NCBI RefSeq assembly: GCF_001294645.1
Contig: NZ_CP011868.1
Span: forward strand, 5,828,001 to 5,892,000
Length of the DNA: 64,000 nt
From: Pseudonocardia sp. HH130629-09
Lineage (GTDB): Bacteria > Actinomycetota > Actinomycetes > Mycobacteriales > Pseudonocardiaceae
Reading direction: 5' to 3'
Part shown: piece after piece, positions 1 to 7,268 of the stretch
Layout: every line of letters begins with the position of its first letter
How positions within the stretch are numbered: position 1 is the stretch's first letter
Program-made: the position numbers and the translations under genes
The notes under the pieces: model-generated
What the model saw: the letters and a program-made list of their open reading frames with translations, nothing else
Database searches by the model: none
What the model was told of the DNA's origin: nothing

Positions 1-970
1 CGGTCCCGACTGGCTCGACCCGGCGGTGATCATCGAGTCCCTGGGCCCGTGGGCCCTGGTGGGCGTCGCCGCGATCATCTTCGCGGAGTGCGGGCTGCTG
101 CTCGGGTTCTTCCTCCCGGGCGACTCGCTGCTGTTCACCGCGGGCCTGTTCGTGGCGCAGGGCGCCATCGACGTCCCGCTGTGGCTGGCCAGCCTGGTGC
201 TGGTGGTGTCGGCCTTCGCCGGCAACGCCGTCGGCTACGGGATCGGCTACCGCGCCGGCCCGGCGATCTTCGACAAGCCCAGGTCGAAGCTGTTCAACCC
301 CAAGCACGTCGAGAAGACCCACGAGTTCTTCGAGAGGTACGGCAACCGGGCCATCGTCCTGGGTCGGTTCGTGCCGATCGTGCGGACCTTCATCACCGTC
401 AGCGCGGGCGTCGCGCGGATGGACCCGAAGCGCTACCTGACGTACTCGCTGATCGGCGGCGTCGCCTGGGCGGCGGGCGTGACGGTGCTGGGCTACTTCC
501 TCGGCCAGTTCACCTTCGTCCGTGAGCACATCGACCTGATCCTGGTCGCGATCGTGCTGGTCTCGGTGCTGCCGATCGTGTTCGAGGTGCTGCGGGCGCG
601 GGCCGCGTCGAAGCGTGGGGGTCCCGCCGGCCCGGTCGACGGCGTCGCGGGCGCCGCGGCCGGTGCGGCCGCCGCCACCGTCACCGGCCACACCGCCGAC
701 GACGACCCGGCCGCGGTCACCATGCAGATGCCCGCCGTCGGGAACGGCCCGGCACCGCAGCACGGGCAGCCCCGGGACGGTCAGGCCCCGTACGCACCGC
801 AGCCCGGTCGCGCACCGCGGTCCGGTTACGCCCCGCAGAGCGGTCACGCCCCGCAGCACGGCGGGCCCGCGCCCCGGCCCGGCGCCGGGCCCCGTCCCCA
901 GGACGGGACCGAGCCGCCGTACCGCCACACCACCGGCCATCCCGCGATGCCGCCCCGCGCGGGCGGCTGA
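1..970 (+). CDS. DedA-family membrane protein (5' end outside window)
   Basis: DedA/VTT-domain integral membrane protein, a family linked to membrane lipid scrambling and envelope homeostasis. The frame is open to the left edge, so the first few codons are probably missing; a GTG at 26 is only an internal candidate. Typical DedA signatures are present: GFFLPGDSLLF near the N-terminus, and GRFVPIVRTF followed by SAGVARM, with hydrophobic helices around them and two more near residues 145-190. The last 110 or so residues are a Gly/Pro/Gln-rich, probably disordered cytoplasmic tail, unusually long for the family. It is convergent with the trmH operon and separated from it by a perfect hairpin. 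Confidence 0.9.
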   Translation, partial: GPDWLDPAVIIESLGPWALVGVAAIIFAECGLLLGFFLPGDSLLFTAGLFVAQGAIDVPLWLASLVLVVSAFAGNAVGYGIGYRAGPAIFDKPRSKLFNPKHVEKTHEFFERYGNRAIVLGRFVPIVRTFITVSAGVARMDPKRYLTYSLIGGVAWAAGVTVLGYFLGQFTFVREHIDLILVAIVLVSVLPIVFEVLRARAASKRGGPAGPVDGVAGAAAGAAAATVTGHTADDDPAAVTMQMPAVGNGPAPQHGQPRDGQAPYAPQPGRAPRSGYAPQSGHAPQHGGPAPRPGAGPRPQDGTEPPYRHTTGHPAMPPRAGG

Positions 971-980
971 GCCTCGACCG

Positions 981-1014
981 GCACGTTTCCGCCCCCGGCG
1001 GGGCGGAAACGTGC
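981..1014. terminator. Bidirectional hairpin terminator between dedA and trmH
   Basis: A perfect 15-bp stem (GCACGTTTCCGCCCC and its complement) with a 4-base loop lies 10 bp after the dedA stop and just beyond the stop of the convergent methyltransferase gene. There is no clear U-tract, as is usual in high-GC actinobacteria. Its position between convergent genes supports bidirectional termination. Confidence 0.8.
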
Positions 1015-1017
1015 TGA

Positions 1018-1665
1018 TCACCAGGCGTCGGACAGGTCCGCGTGCTCGCGGATCCAGCTGTGCATCACGATGCCGGACGCCACGCCGGCGTTGACCGAGC
1101 GCGTCGAGCCGAACTGGGCGATCGACACGACCAGGTCCGCGGCGGCACACAGCTCCGGGGAGAGACCCGGGCCCTCGGCGCCGAACACCAGCACGCAGTC
1201 CCGCGGCAGCGACGTCCGCTCCAGCCGGACCGCCCCCGCGACGTTGTCCACCGCGACCACGGCCAGACCGTGCTCCCTGGCGAACGCGACGAGCCCGCCG
1301 GCGTCGGCGTGGTGGTGCAGCCGCAGGTAGCGGTCGGTGACCATCGCGCCGCGCCGGTTCCACCGCCGTCGTCCGACGATGTGCACGCCGGCGACGCCGA
1401 AGGCGTTCGCCGTGCGCACCACCGTGCCGATGTTGTGGTCGTGGCCGAGGTTCTCGATCGCCACGTGGAACGGGTGCGCCCGGCGTGCCAGGTCCGCTGC
1501 GACCGCCTCACGACGCCAGTAGCGGTAGCGGTCGACGACGTTGCGCCGATCCCCCTGCTCCAGCAGCTCCGGGTCCCAGTGGTCGCCGTCGGGCCACCGC
1601 CCGGCCCACGGGCCCACCCCGACCTGGCCGGGGACCGACCACTCGCTGGGCCCTGACTCGCTCAT
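1018..1665 (-). CDS. TrmH/SpoU-family RNA 2'-O-methyltransferase
   Basis: A 215-residue SPOUT methyltransferase that would transfer a methyl group from S-adenosylmethionine to a ribose 2'-OH in tRNA or rRNA. All three SpoU motifs are visible: motif 1 around residues 71-90 (ENLGHDHNIG then RTANAFG), motif 2 FGAEGPGLS at 161-169, and motif 3 around 182-198 (QFGSTRSVNAG). These form the trefoil knot that binds the cofactor. The ATG at 1665 was chosen because it overlaps the pyrE stop by 4 bases (ATGA), so the two are translationally coupled. An upstream in-frame start would run deep into pyrE. The exact RNA target cannot be told from sequence. Confidence 0.9.
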   Translation of the reverse strand: MSESGPSEWSVPGQVGVGPWAGRWPDGDHWDPELLEQGDRRNVVDRYRYWRREAVAADLARRAHPFHVAIENLGHDHNIGTVVRTANAFGVAGVHIVGRRRWNRRGAMVTDRYLRLHHHADAGGLVAFAREHGLAVVAVDNVAGAVRLERTSLPRDCVLVFGAEGPGLSPELCAAADLVVSIAQFGSTRSVNAGVASGIVMHSWIREHADLSDAW

Positions 1666-2222
1666 CCCAGCTGCAGGTCCGCCAGCCCCAGCAGCGCGCG
1701 GTACGGCACGCCCTCGGCCTCGACCGCCTCCCGGGCGCCGGTGTCGCGGTCGACGACCGTGCACACGCCGACGACGTCGGCGCCGGCCGCCAGCACCGAC
1801 CGGACCGCGGTCAGGACCGAGCCGCCGGTGGTGGAGGTGTCCTCGACGACCAGCACCGGAAGACCGGCGATGTCCGGGCCCTCGATGAGCCGCTGCATGC
1901 CGTGCTTCTTGGTCTCCTTGCGGACGACGAACGCGTCGACCGGGTCGGTGTCCGGCTCGGCCGCCGCCGCGTGCAGCACCGCCGTCGCAACCGGGTCCGC
2001 GCCGAGTGTCAGCCCGCCCACCGACCGGTAGGTCCAGTCCGCGGTGAGCTCGCGCAGCAGCCGCCCGATCAGGGGGGCCGCCTCGTGGTGCAGCGTGACG
2101 CGGCGCAGGTCGATGTAGTAGTCGGCCTCCGCGCCGGAGGAGAGCGTGACCCGCTCGTGGACGACGGCGATCTCCCGGACCAGCGCGGCCAGCCGGGAGC
2201 GGTCGGTGTGTGCGGAGCTCAT
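1662..2222 (-). CDS. pyrE: Orotate phosphoribosyltransferase
   Basis: A 186-residue enzyme that joins orotate and PRPP to give orotidine 5'-phosphate in de novo UMP synthesis. The PRPP-binding motif LVVEDTSTTGG spans residues 124-134, and the catalytic loop RKETKKHG lies at 101-108. Length is normal for the family. The ATG at 2222 overlaps the stop of the upstream short-chain dehydrogenase by 4 bases, and the pyrE stop overlaps the trmH-family start by 4 bases, so the three genes form a tightly coupled minus-strand operon. Confidence 0.95.
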   Translation of the reverse strand: MSSAHTDRSRLAALVREIAVVHERVTLSSGAEADYYIDLRRVTLHHEAAPLIGRLLRELTADWTYRSVGGLTLGADPVATAVLHAAAAEPDTDPVDAFVVRKETKKHGMQRLIEGPDIAGLPVLVVEDTSTTGGSVLTAVRSVLAAGADVVGVCTVVDRDTGAREAVEAEGVPYRALLGLADLQLG

Positions 2223-2992
2223 GTGCGATCCCTGTCGAACGTCGCCGTGATGCGTCGCAGCAGGCCCCGGGGCAGCACCCCGGTCGCCCCCACGATCGCC
2301 TTGTACTGCCGGGAGGGCACCGAGACGACCCGGCCTCGGCCGAGGTCGGCGAGCGCCTCGTCGACGACCTGGGAGGCCTCCAGCCACAGCGGGCCGCGGC
2401 GGGCGCCGACGTCGATGCCGGCGCGCTCGTGGAACTCGGTGCGCACGTAGCCGGGGCACAGCACCATCGCGCGCACCCCGGTGCCCTGCAGCGACGCGGC
2501 GACGCCCTCGGTGAAGGAGATGACCCACGCCTTGTCGGCCGCGTAGGTGGAGCCGCGCCCGGCCAGGAAGCCCGCGACGCTGGCGACGTTCAGCACCGCG
2601 CCGGTGCCGCGGTCGACCATTCCGGGCAGCACGGCCCGGGTCAGCTCCAGCACGGCGGCCACGTTGACCTGCAGCTGCCGAGCCAGGTCGGCGGCGTCGT
2701 TGTCCAGGAACGACGAGCCCAGCGCGAGCCCGGCGTTGTTGACGAGCAGGTCGACCGGGGCGAGGTCGGGATCGGCGAGGCGGCGCACGACGCGGGCCCG
2801 CTGGTCCGGTTCCGACAGGTCGGCGGGCAGCACCTCCACGACCACGCCGAGGTCGCGGTAGCGCTGCGCGGCGGCCTGGAGGCGGTCGGCGTCGCGCGCC
2901 ACGAGCACGAGGTCGCGGCCGTCGGCGGCGAGCCGATCGGCGAACGCGGCACCGATCCCCGACGACGCGCCCGTGATCATGACGGAGGGCAC
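2219..2992 (-). CDS. Short-chain dehydrogenase/reductase (SDR)
   Basis: A 257-residue classical SDR, a cytoplasmic NAD(P)-dependent oxidoreductase of unknown substrate. It has the cofactor motif TGASSGIG (residues 7-14), NNAG (85-88), the catalytic Ser near 138 and the YxxxK pair Tyr150/Lys154. Arg34 after the second beta strand hints at NADP preference. It is the first gene of the SDR-pyrE-trmH operon. The promoter should lie in 2993-3146, shared with the divergent monooxygenase. Confidence 0.9.
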   Translation of the reverse strand: MPSVMITGASSGIGAAFADRLAADGRDLVLVARDADRLQAAAQRYRDLGVVVEVLPADLSEPDQRARVVRRLADPDLAPVDLLVNNAGLALGSSFLDNDAADLARQLQVNVAAVLELTRAVLPGMVDRGTGAVLNVASVAGFLAGRGSTYAADKAWVISFTEGVAASLQGTGVRAMVLCPGYVRTEFHERAGIDVGARRGPLWLEASQVVDEALADLGRGRVVSVPSRQYKAIVGATGVLPRGLLRRITATFDRDRT

Positions 2993-3252
2993 GCGGAGAG
3001 CCTAGTGCGTCCGAACCCGACCGGCGCAGGCGCGACGGTGGCCGACGGGCCCGGTGTGACCCGCACGACACGGGTGTCCGGCGACCTGCGTGAGACCGGC
3101 CGCTCTCGCGTGCCGGTGCACCACGAAGCCTTTACCGTCGAGACTATGACGTCCGAGGCGCTGCCGATCCAGCGGCCGGTCGATCCCGCCGCTCCCCCGG
3201 CTCCTCCGACGGGCCGCACGGCCCGTCACCCCGTCGTTCGAGGGTCGCGGTC

Positions 3253-4746
3253 GTGGGGGCCGGGTTCACCGGACTCGCCGTGGGCCTGGCCCTGCTACGG
3301 CGGGGTGTGCACGACTTCGTCCTGCTGGAGCGGGCCGACGACGTCGGCGGGGTGTGGCGCGACAACACCTATCCCGGGGTCGGCGTCGACACGCCGTCGC
3401 CGCTGTACCAGCTGCGGGCCATGACCAACCCGGACTGGAGCGACCTCTACGCGCCCGGCCACGAGGTGCAGGACTACGCACGGCGCCTGGCCCGCTCGAC
3501 CGGTCTGCTCGACCACGTCCGCTTCGACGCCGACGTGCTCTCCGCGCGCTGGGACCCCGCGGACGCCCGCTGGCGGATCGCGACCCCGTCCGGCGAGTTC
3601 ACCGCGGACGTGCTGGTCAGCGCGGCGGGGCTGGTCGCGGACCCGAGGCTGCCCGACGTCGAGGGCCTCGCGGACTTCCCCGGACCGGTGTTCCACTCGG
3701 CCCGCTGGGACCACGACGCGGACCTGACCGGCTCGCGCGTCGCGGTCGTCGGGACGGGGGCGACGGCGGTCCAGCTCGTCCCCGAGCTGCAGCCGCGCGT
3801 CGCCGAGCTGCACGTCCTGCAGCGCACCCCGGCCTGGATCCTGCCCAAGCCCGAGCGGCCTGTCGGCGAGCGCACCCGTCGCACGCTGGCGGCGAACCCG
3901 CTGCTGTGCCGGATGCAGTTCGACGTCATGTACGTCGGCGCCGAGCTGCTCGCCGCCACCCGGCGGTCGCGGCTGCTGCGCGAGGCGCTCACCCGGGTCG
4001 GCCGCCGGCACCTCGCCGCCCAGACGCCCGACCCGCAGCTGCGTGCCCGGCTGACCCCCGACTTCGACTACGCCTGCAAGCGGCCGCTGGTCTCGAACGA
4101 CTACCTGCCCGCGATGAGCGCGCCGAACACGACGCTGCACACCGGAGGACTCACCCGGGTCGAGGGGCGGACCGTCGTCTCCGGCGACGGCAGCCGCGCC
4201 GAGGTCGACGCGATCGTGCTGACCACCGGGTTCGAGGTCGGCGCGACCGCCCCGATCGCGCGCCGCATCCACGACGCGCACGGCCGCTCGCTGCACGACC
4301 ACTGGGGTTCCTACCCGCGCGCCTACCTGGGGATGAGCTACCCCGGTTTCCCGAACCTGTTCCTGATGCAGGGTCCGAACGCGACCAGCGGGGCCAGCTC
4401 GACACTGCTGTTCTCCGAGGCCCAGGCCCGCTACGTCGCCGACGCCGTGTGCCGGATGGCGGCCGAGGGCATCCGCGCGCTCGACGTGAAGCCCGCCGTC
4501 GAGGAGCGCTGGACGCGGCGGATCCGGCGCCGGTCGGCCCGCACCGTGTACGAGACCGGCGGCTGCTCCAGCTACTACCAGAACGACGAGGGCGTCAACG
4601 TCGTCATGTGGCCCGCGAACACCGCCGAGTATCAGCTGCGTACCCGCCGGTTCCGGCTCTCGCCGTTCACGGTGGAGCGGGGCCGCAGCGGGGCGGGCCG
4701 GCCGCTGCACCCGCTGCGACCGGTCCGGCTGGCCGCGACCGCCTAG
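3253..4746 (+). CDS. Flavin-dependent monooxygenase, Baeyer-Villiger type (N-terminus possibly frameshifted)
   Basis: FAD/NADPH monooxygenase. The Baeyer-Villiger fingerprint FPGPVFHSARWD is at residues 142-153. It sits before a second Rossmann motif GTGATA (167-172), the NADPH site. The FAD motif GAGFTG begins at residue 2, so the first beta strand falls outside this frame. Codons for RVAVV lie directly upstream in frame, but no ATG, GTG or TTG precedes them back to a stop at 3148. An ATG at 3147 opens a plausible N-terminus in another frame that runs toward this one. A one-base insertion near 3228-3243 would explain this. The start given (GTG 3253) is therefore only the longest legal one. 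The stop is convergent with, and overlaps, that of the deaminase gene through a CTAG. Confidence 0.8.
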   Translation: MGAGFTGLAVGLALLRRGVHDFVLLERADDVGGVWRDNTYPGVGVDTPSPLYQLRAMTNPDWSDLYAPGHEVQDYARRLARSTGLLDHVRFDADVLSARWDPADARWRIATPSGEFTADVLVSAAGLVADPRLPDVEGLADFPGPVFHSARWDHDADLTGSRVAVVGTGATAVQLVPELQPRVAELHVLQRTPAWILPKPERPVGERTRRTLAANPLLCRMQFDVMYVGAELLAATRRSRLLREALTRVGRRHLAAQTPDPQLRARLTPDFDYACKRPLVSNDYLPAMSAPNTTLHTGGLTRVEGRTVVSGDGSRAEVDAIVLTTGFEVGATAPIARRIHDAHGRSLHDHWGSYPRAYLGMSYPGFPNLFLMQGPNATSGASSTLLFSEAQARYVADAVCRMAAEGIRALDVKPAVEERWTRRIRRRSARTVYETGGCSSYYQNDEGVNVVMWPANTAEYQLRTRRFRLSPFTVERGRSGAGRPLHPLRPVRLAATA

Positions 4747-5753
4747 CTGTACTGCCCAGGGACGCCCCAGGCCGCGACCTCGCCGGCCAGGCGCTCCTTC
4801 GTCGCGTCGTCGAGGAACGACGAGGCGAACGAGTTCGCGGCCAGCGTCCGCAGCTGCTGGTCGGTGAACCCGAGGCCGTCGCGGACGGCGGCGTAGTTCG
4901 CGTCGGCGTAGCCGCCGAAGTAGGCCGGGTCGTCGGAGTGCACCGACACGTTCAGCCCGGCCGCGAGCATCTCCGGCAGCGAGTGCAGCCCGATCCCGGG
5001 GACGCAGGCGAGCCGGACGTTGGACAGCGGGCACACCGTCAGCGGGGTGCGGTCGCGGACCAGGCGGGCGACCAGCGCGTCGTCCTCGATGGCACGGATG
5101 CCGTGGTCGACGCGCAGCACTCCCAGCTCGTCGAGGGCCTCGGAGACGTAGCCGGCCGGACCCTCCTCCCCGGCGTGCGCGACCGGCTTGAGCCCCAGCC
5201 CGCGGGCGCGGTCGAACACGGCGGTGAACTTCGACGGCGGGTGGCCCACCTCGGCCGAGTCGAGCCCGACCCCGACGATCCGGTCCAGGTACGGCTCCGC
5301 GGCCCGCAGGGTCTCCTCCGCCTCGGCTGCCGAGCGGTCGCGGAGGAAGCACAGGATCAGCCCGGCCGACACCTCGCCGGCGTGGGCCTCGACCGCGTCG
5401 GTCAGGCCGCCGATCACGTCGCCGATCGCCACGCCGCGAGTGGTGTGGGCCTGCGGGTCGAAGAACATCTCGACGTGCCGCACGCCCTGCTCCGGGCAGG
5501 TCCGCAGGTACGCCGAGGCGAGCTCGGCGAAGTCGTCGCGGGTCCGGAGGACGGCCATGTTGGCGTAGTAGACGTCCAGGAAGGACTGCAGGTCGGTGAA
5601 GTCGTAGGCGGCCCGCAGGTCCTCCACCGAGGCGTACGGCAGCGCGACGTCGTGCCGCCTGGCCAGCTCGAACACGGTCTCGGGTTCGAGCGTGCCCTCG
5701 ATGTGCAGGTGCAGCTCGGCCTTCGGCAGCGGCGGGGTCCCGGTGGTCGTCAC
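4743..5753 (-). CDS. Adenosine deaminase-family hydrolase, probably adenine deaminase
   Basis: A 336-residue zinc amidohydrolase of the adenosine deaminase family, a purine-salvage enzyme in the cytoplasm. Zinc ligands are visible in HLHIEG (His15, His17) and VAHAGEE (His193, catalytic Glu196), then DHGIR and the aspartate pair in SDDPAYFGGY (273-282). SDDPAYFGGY and HAGEEGP are typical of the adenine deaminase branch (fungal Aah1 and bacterial relatives), while true adenosine deaminases usually carry a TDN-type motif. Adenine is therefore the likelier substrate, by inference. A truncated minus-strand gene ends 30 bp upstream and may once have shared its transcript. Confidence 0.85.
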   Translation of the reverse strand: MTTTGTPPLPKAELHLHIEGTLEPETVFELARRHDVALPYASVEDLRAAYDFTDLQSFLDVYYANMAVLRTRDDFAELASAYLRTCPEQGVRHVEMFFDPQAHTTRGVAIGDVIGGLTDAVEAHAGEVSAGLILCFLRDRSAAEAEETLRAAEPYLDRIVGVGLDSAEVGHPPSKFTAVFDRARGLGLKPVAHAGEEGPAGYVSEALDELGVLRVDHGIRAIEDDALVARLVRDRTPLTVCPLSNVRLACVPGIGLHSLPEMLAAGLNVSVHSDDPAYFGGYADANYAAVRDGLGFTDQQLRTLAANSFASSFLDDATKERLAGEVAAWGVPGQYS

Positions 5754-5783
5754 CGCGACATCATCCCGCGCCGCCCGGGACGG

Positions 5784-6023
5784 TCAGGAGCTGGTGACCG
5801 TCGACGTCATGTAGGCCGAGATCCGCTGGCCACGGGAGCGGTCGCGGGCCGCGGCGCTCGCCCGGGCCCGCTGCGCGGCGGTCCGCACCGGACCGGCCGC
5901 CCAGTGCCGCCGGCAGTCCCCGGCCGCGACGACGGCGCGTCCCGCACCCGGGCGGGACGGCAGGTCCGGCAGCCGGGCCGGCTCCCGGTACCCGGCACCG
6001 CCGAGCAGCTTGCGGTTCCCCCG
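5784..6023 (-). pseudogene. C-terminal fragment of an unknown gene cut by the IS3 element
   Basis: About 76 codons with very strong G/C third-position bias read on the minus strand and end at a TGA at 5784, 30 bp before the deaminase start. The frame enters from the IS3 terminus at 6024 and has no start of its own. It contains ISAYMTSTVTSS at the end and an Arg/Ala-rich stretch before it. No family was recognised. The codon bias and the abrupt IS boundary suggest it is the surviving 3' end of a host gene disrupted by the insertion. Its 5' part was not found at the far side of the island. Confidence 0.5.
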
Positions 6024-6039
6024 AGATCGTGGAGGGTTC

Positions 6040-6969
6040 TTATGCCGCGTCTCGGGTGAGGGCGGCGTTCTCGTAGTTGATCGGTGAGAGCCCGGCGGCG
6101 GCACTGTGTCGCCGCCGGTGGTTGTAGAAGCCGTAACACCAGTCGATGACCGCCGCCCGCGCCCTACTGATGGTGTCGAAGTCGTTGCGGGACAGCACTT
6201 CCCACTCCAGGCTGGAGAAGAACGCCTCCGCCGCGGCATTGTCGAAACACGACCCGACCCGGCCCATCGACTGACGGATGTCGAGCCGCCGACACAGAGC
6301 GGTGAACGCGCCCGCGGTGTAGGTCGACCCGCGGTCGGTGTGGAAGATCACCCCGGCGATTCGGTCCGCCCCGCCGCGGGCCGCCACCGCCATCCGGATC
6401 GCCGCACACGCCAGCTCGGGGTTCGGGTGCAGCCCCGTGGCCGCGCCGAGCAGCCGCCGCGAGTACAGGTCGATCACCGTGGCCAGATACAACTTCCCGG
6501 CCGCGGTGGGGATCTCGGTCATGTCCCCGACCCATCTGCGGTTCGGCTCGGCCGCAGTGAAACCCCGACGAAGCAGGTCCGGGAACTTCGGCGCCGTGCG
6601 GTCCTGGCGGGTCAGTCCGTTGTGCCGCTTGATCCGGCGGGCGACCAGGCCCTGGCGGCGCATCGAGTCCGCCACGGTCTTCTCCGACACCCGCCATCCG
6701 GCCTCACACAGGTCGGCGTGCAGACGGGGTGAGCCGTGTAGCCGCTGGGCGTCGTCGAACGCCACGGCCACGGCGGCGTCCCACGCGCAGCGGCGCTTCT
6801 CGGTCGCGGTGGCACCACCGTCGGAACGCGCGGCGCGGTCGAGCCACTTGTACAGCCAGGAGATCGACACCCCCAACAGGGCGCAGGCCAGCGTGTGCGG
6901 CACCCGGTGGAAGGTCCTCTGGTCGGCGATGAAACGGGCCACGCTCACTTCGTCGCCTCCTTGACCCAC
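6040..6969 (-). CDS. IS3-family transposase OrfB (DDE catalytic domain)
   Basis: A 309-residue integrase-core protein. The N-terminal region looks like an HTH_21 segment (the ADQRTFHRVP region). The DDE triad is visible in GDMTEIPT, HTDRGSTY and the glutamate of NAAAEAFFSSLEWEV. The frame is -1 relative to orfA and overlaps its end, so the active transposase is probably an OrfAB fusion made by -1 ribosomal frameshifting. The GTG at 6969 may then not be used. No internal stop is seen, so it looks intact. Confidence 0.9.
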   Translation of the reverse strand: MGQGGDEVSVARFIADQRTFHRVPHTLACALLGVSISWLYKWLDRAARSDGGATATEKRRCAWDAAVAVAFDDAQRLHGSPRLHADLCEAGWRVSEKTVADSMRRQGLVARRIKRHNGLTRQDRTAPKFPDLLRRGFTAAEPNRRWVGDMTEIPTAAGKLYLATVIDLYSRRLLGAATGLHPNPELACAAIRMAVAARGGADRIAGVIFHTDRGSTYTAGAFTALCRRLDIRQSMGRVGSCFDNAAAEAFFSSLEWEVLSRNDFDTISRARAAVIDWCYGFYNHRRRHSAAAGLSPINYENAALTRDAA

Positions 6970-7235
6970 AGGACCACGGATCGCTTGAGGACATCACGCT
7001 CCATCCGCAGCTCGGCGTTCTCCGCGCGCAGCCGCTTGAGCTCCTCGACGCCGCCGCGAGACAGGCCCTCGGTGTCCTCGCGGGCCTCTCGTGCACGGGC
7101 CACCCAGTTGCCCAGCGTGCCCTCGTTGACCCCCAGGTCACGGGCGACCTGGGCGATCGGCTTGCCCGTCTCCTCCACGACCCGGACCGCTCCGTCACGG
7201 AACTCCCGGTCGTAGCGCTTCCGTACCTCTGGCAT
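6945..7235 (-). CDS. IS3-family transposase OrfA (DNA-binding subunit)
   Basis: A 96-residue protein with an HTH_8/HTH_Tnp_1 fold. The start MPEVRKRYDREFRDGAVR is classic for OrfA, followed by a helix-turn-helix (PIAQVARDLGVNEGTLGNWV) and a C-terminal leucine-zipper-like coil (LKRLRAENAELRMERDVLKR). It is thought to bind the IS ends. The overlap with orfB at 6945-6969 supports programmed frameshifting. Confidence 0.9.
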   Translation of the reverse strand: MPEVRKRYDREFRDGAVRVVEETGKPIAQVARDLGVNEGTLGNWVARAREAREDTEGLSRGGVEELKRLRAENAELRMERDVLKRSVVLWVKEATK

Positions 7236-7268
7236 CGCTACCCCTTATAGCTGATGCCTCCCCGATCA

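Larger units (their letters stand above)
6024..7268 (-). mobile_element. IS3-family insertion sequence
   Basis: About 1.25 kb with orfA and orfB in the usual order and a 25-base overlap. Imperfect terminal inverted repeats are visible: AGATCGTGGAGG at the left end and, read inward, TGATCGGGGAGG at the right end. The right end abuts the IS256 element at 7269 with no spacer, and no target duplication is seen across the pair. It truncates the gene fragment at 5784-6023. Confidence 0.8.

Noticed and set aside
3354-6059. Plus-strand open frame of about 900 codons overlapping the monooxygenase and deaminase genes
   Set aside because: Out of frame with the monooxygenase and antisense to the deaminase; composition is typical of spurious high-GC frames.
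6945-6969. Treating the IS3 orfA/orfB frame change as a mutation
   Set aside because: A -1 overlap at this place is the normal programmed frameshift layout of IS3 elements.
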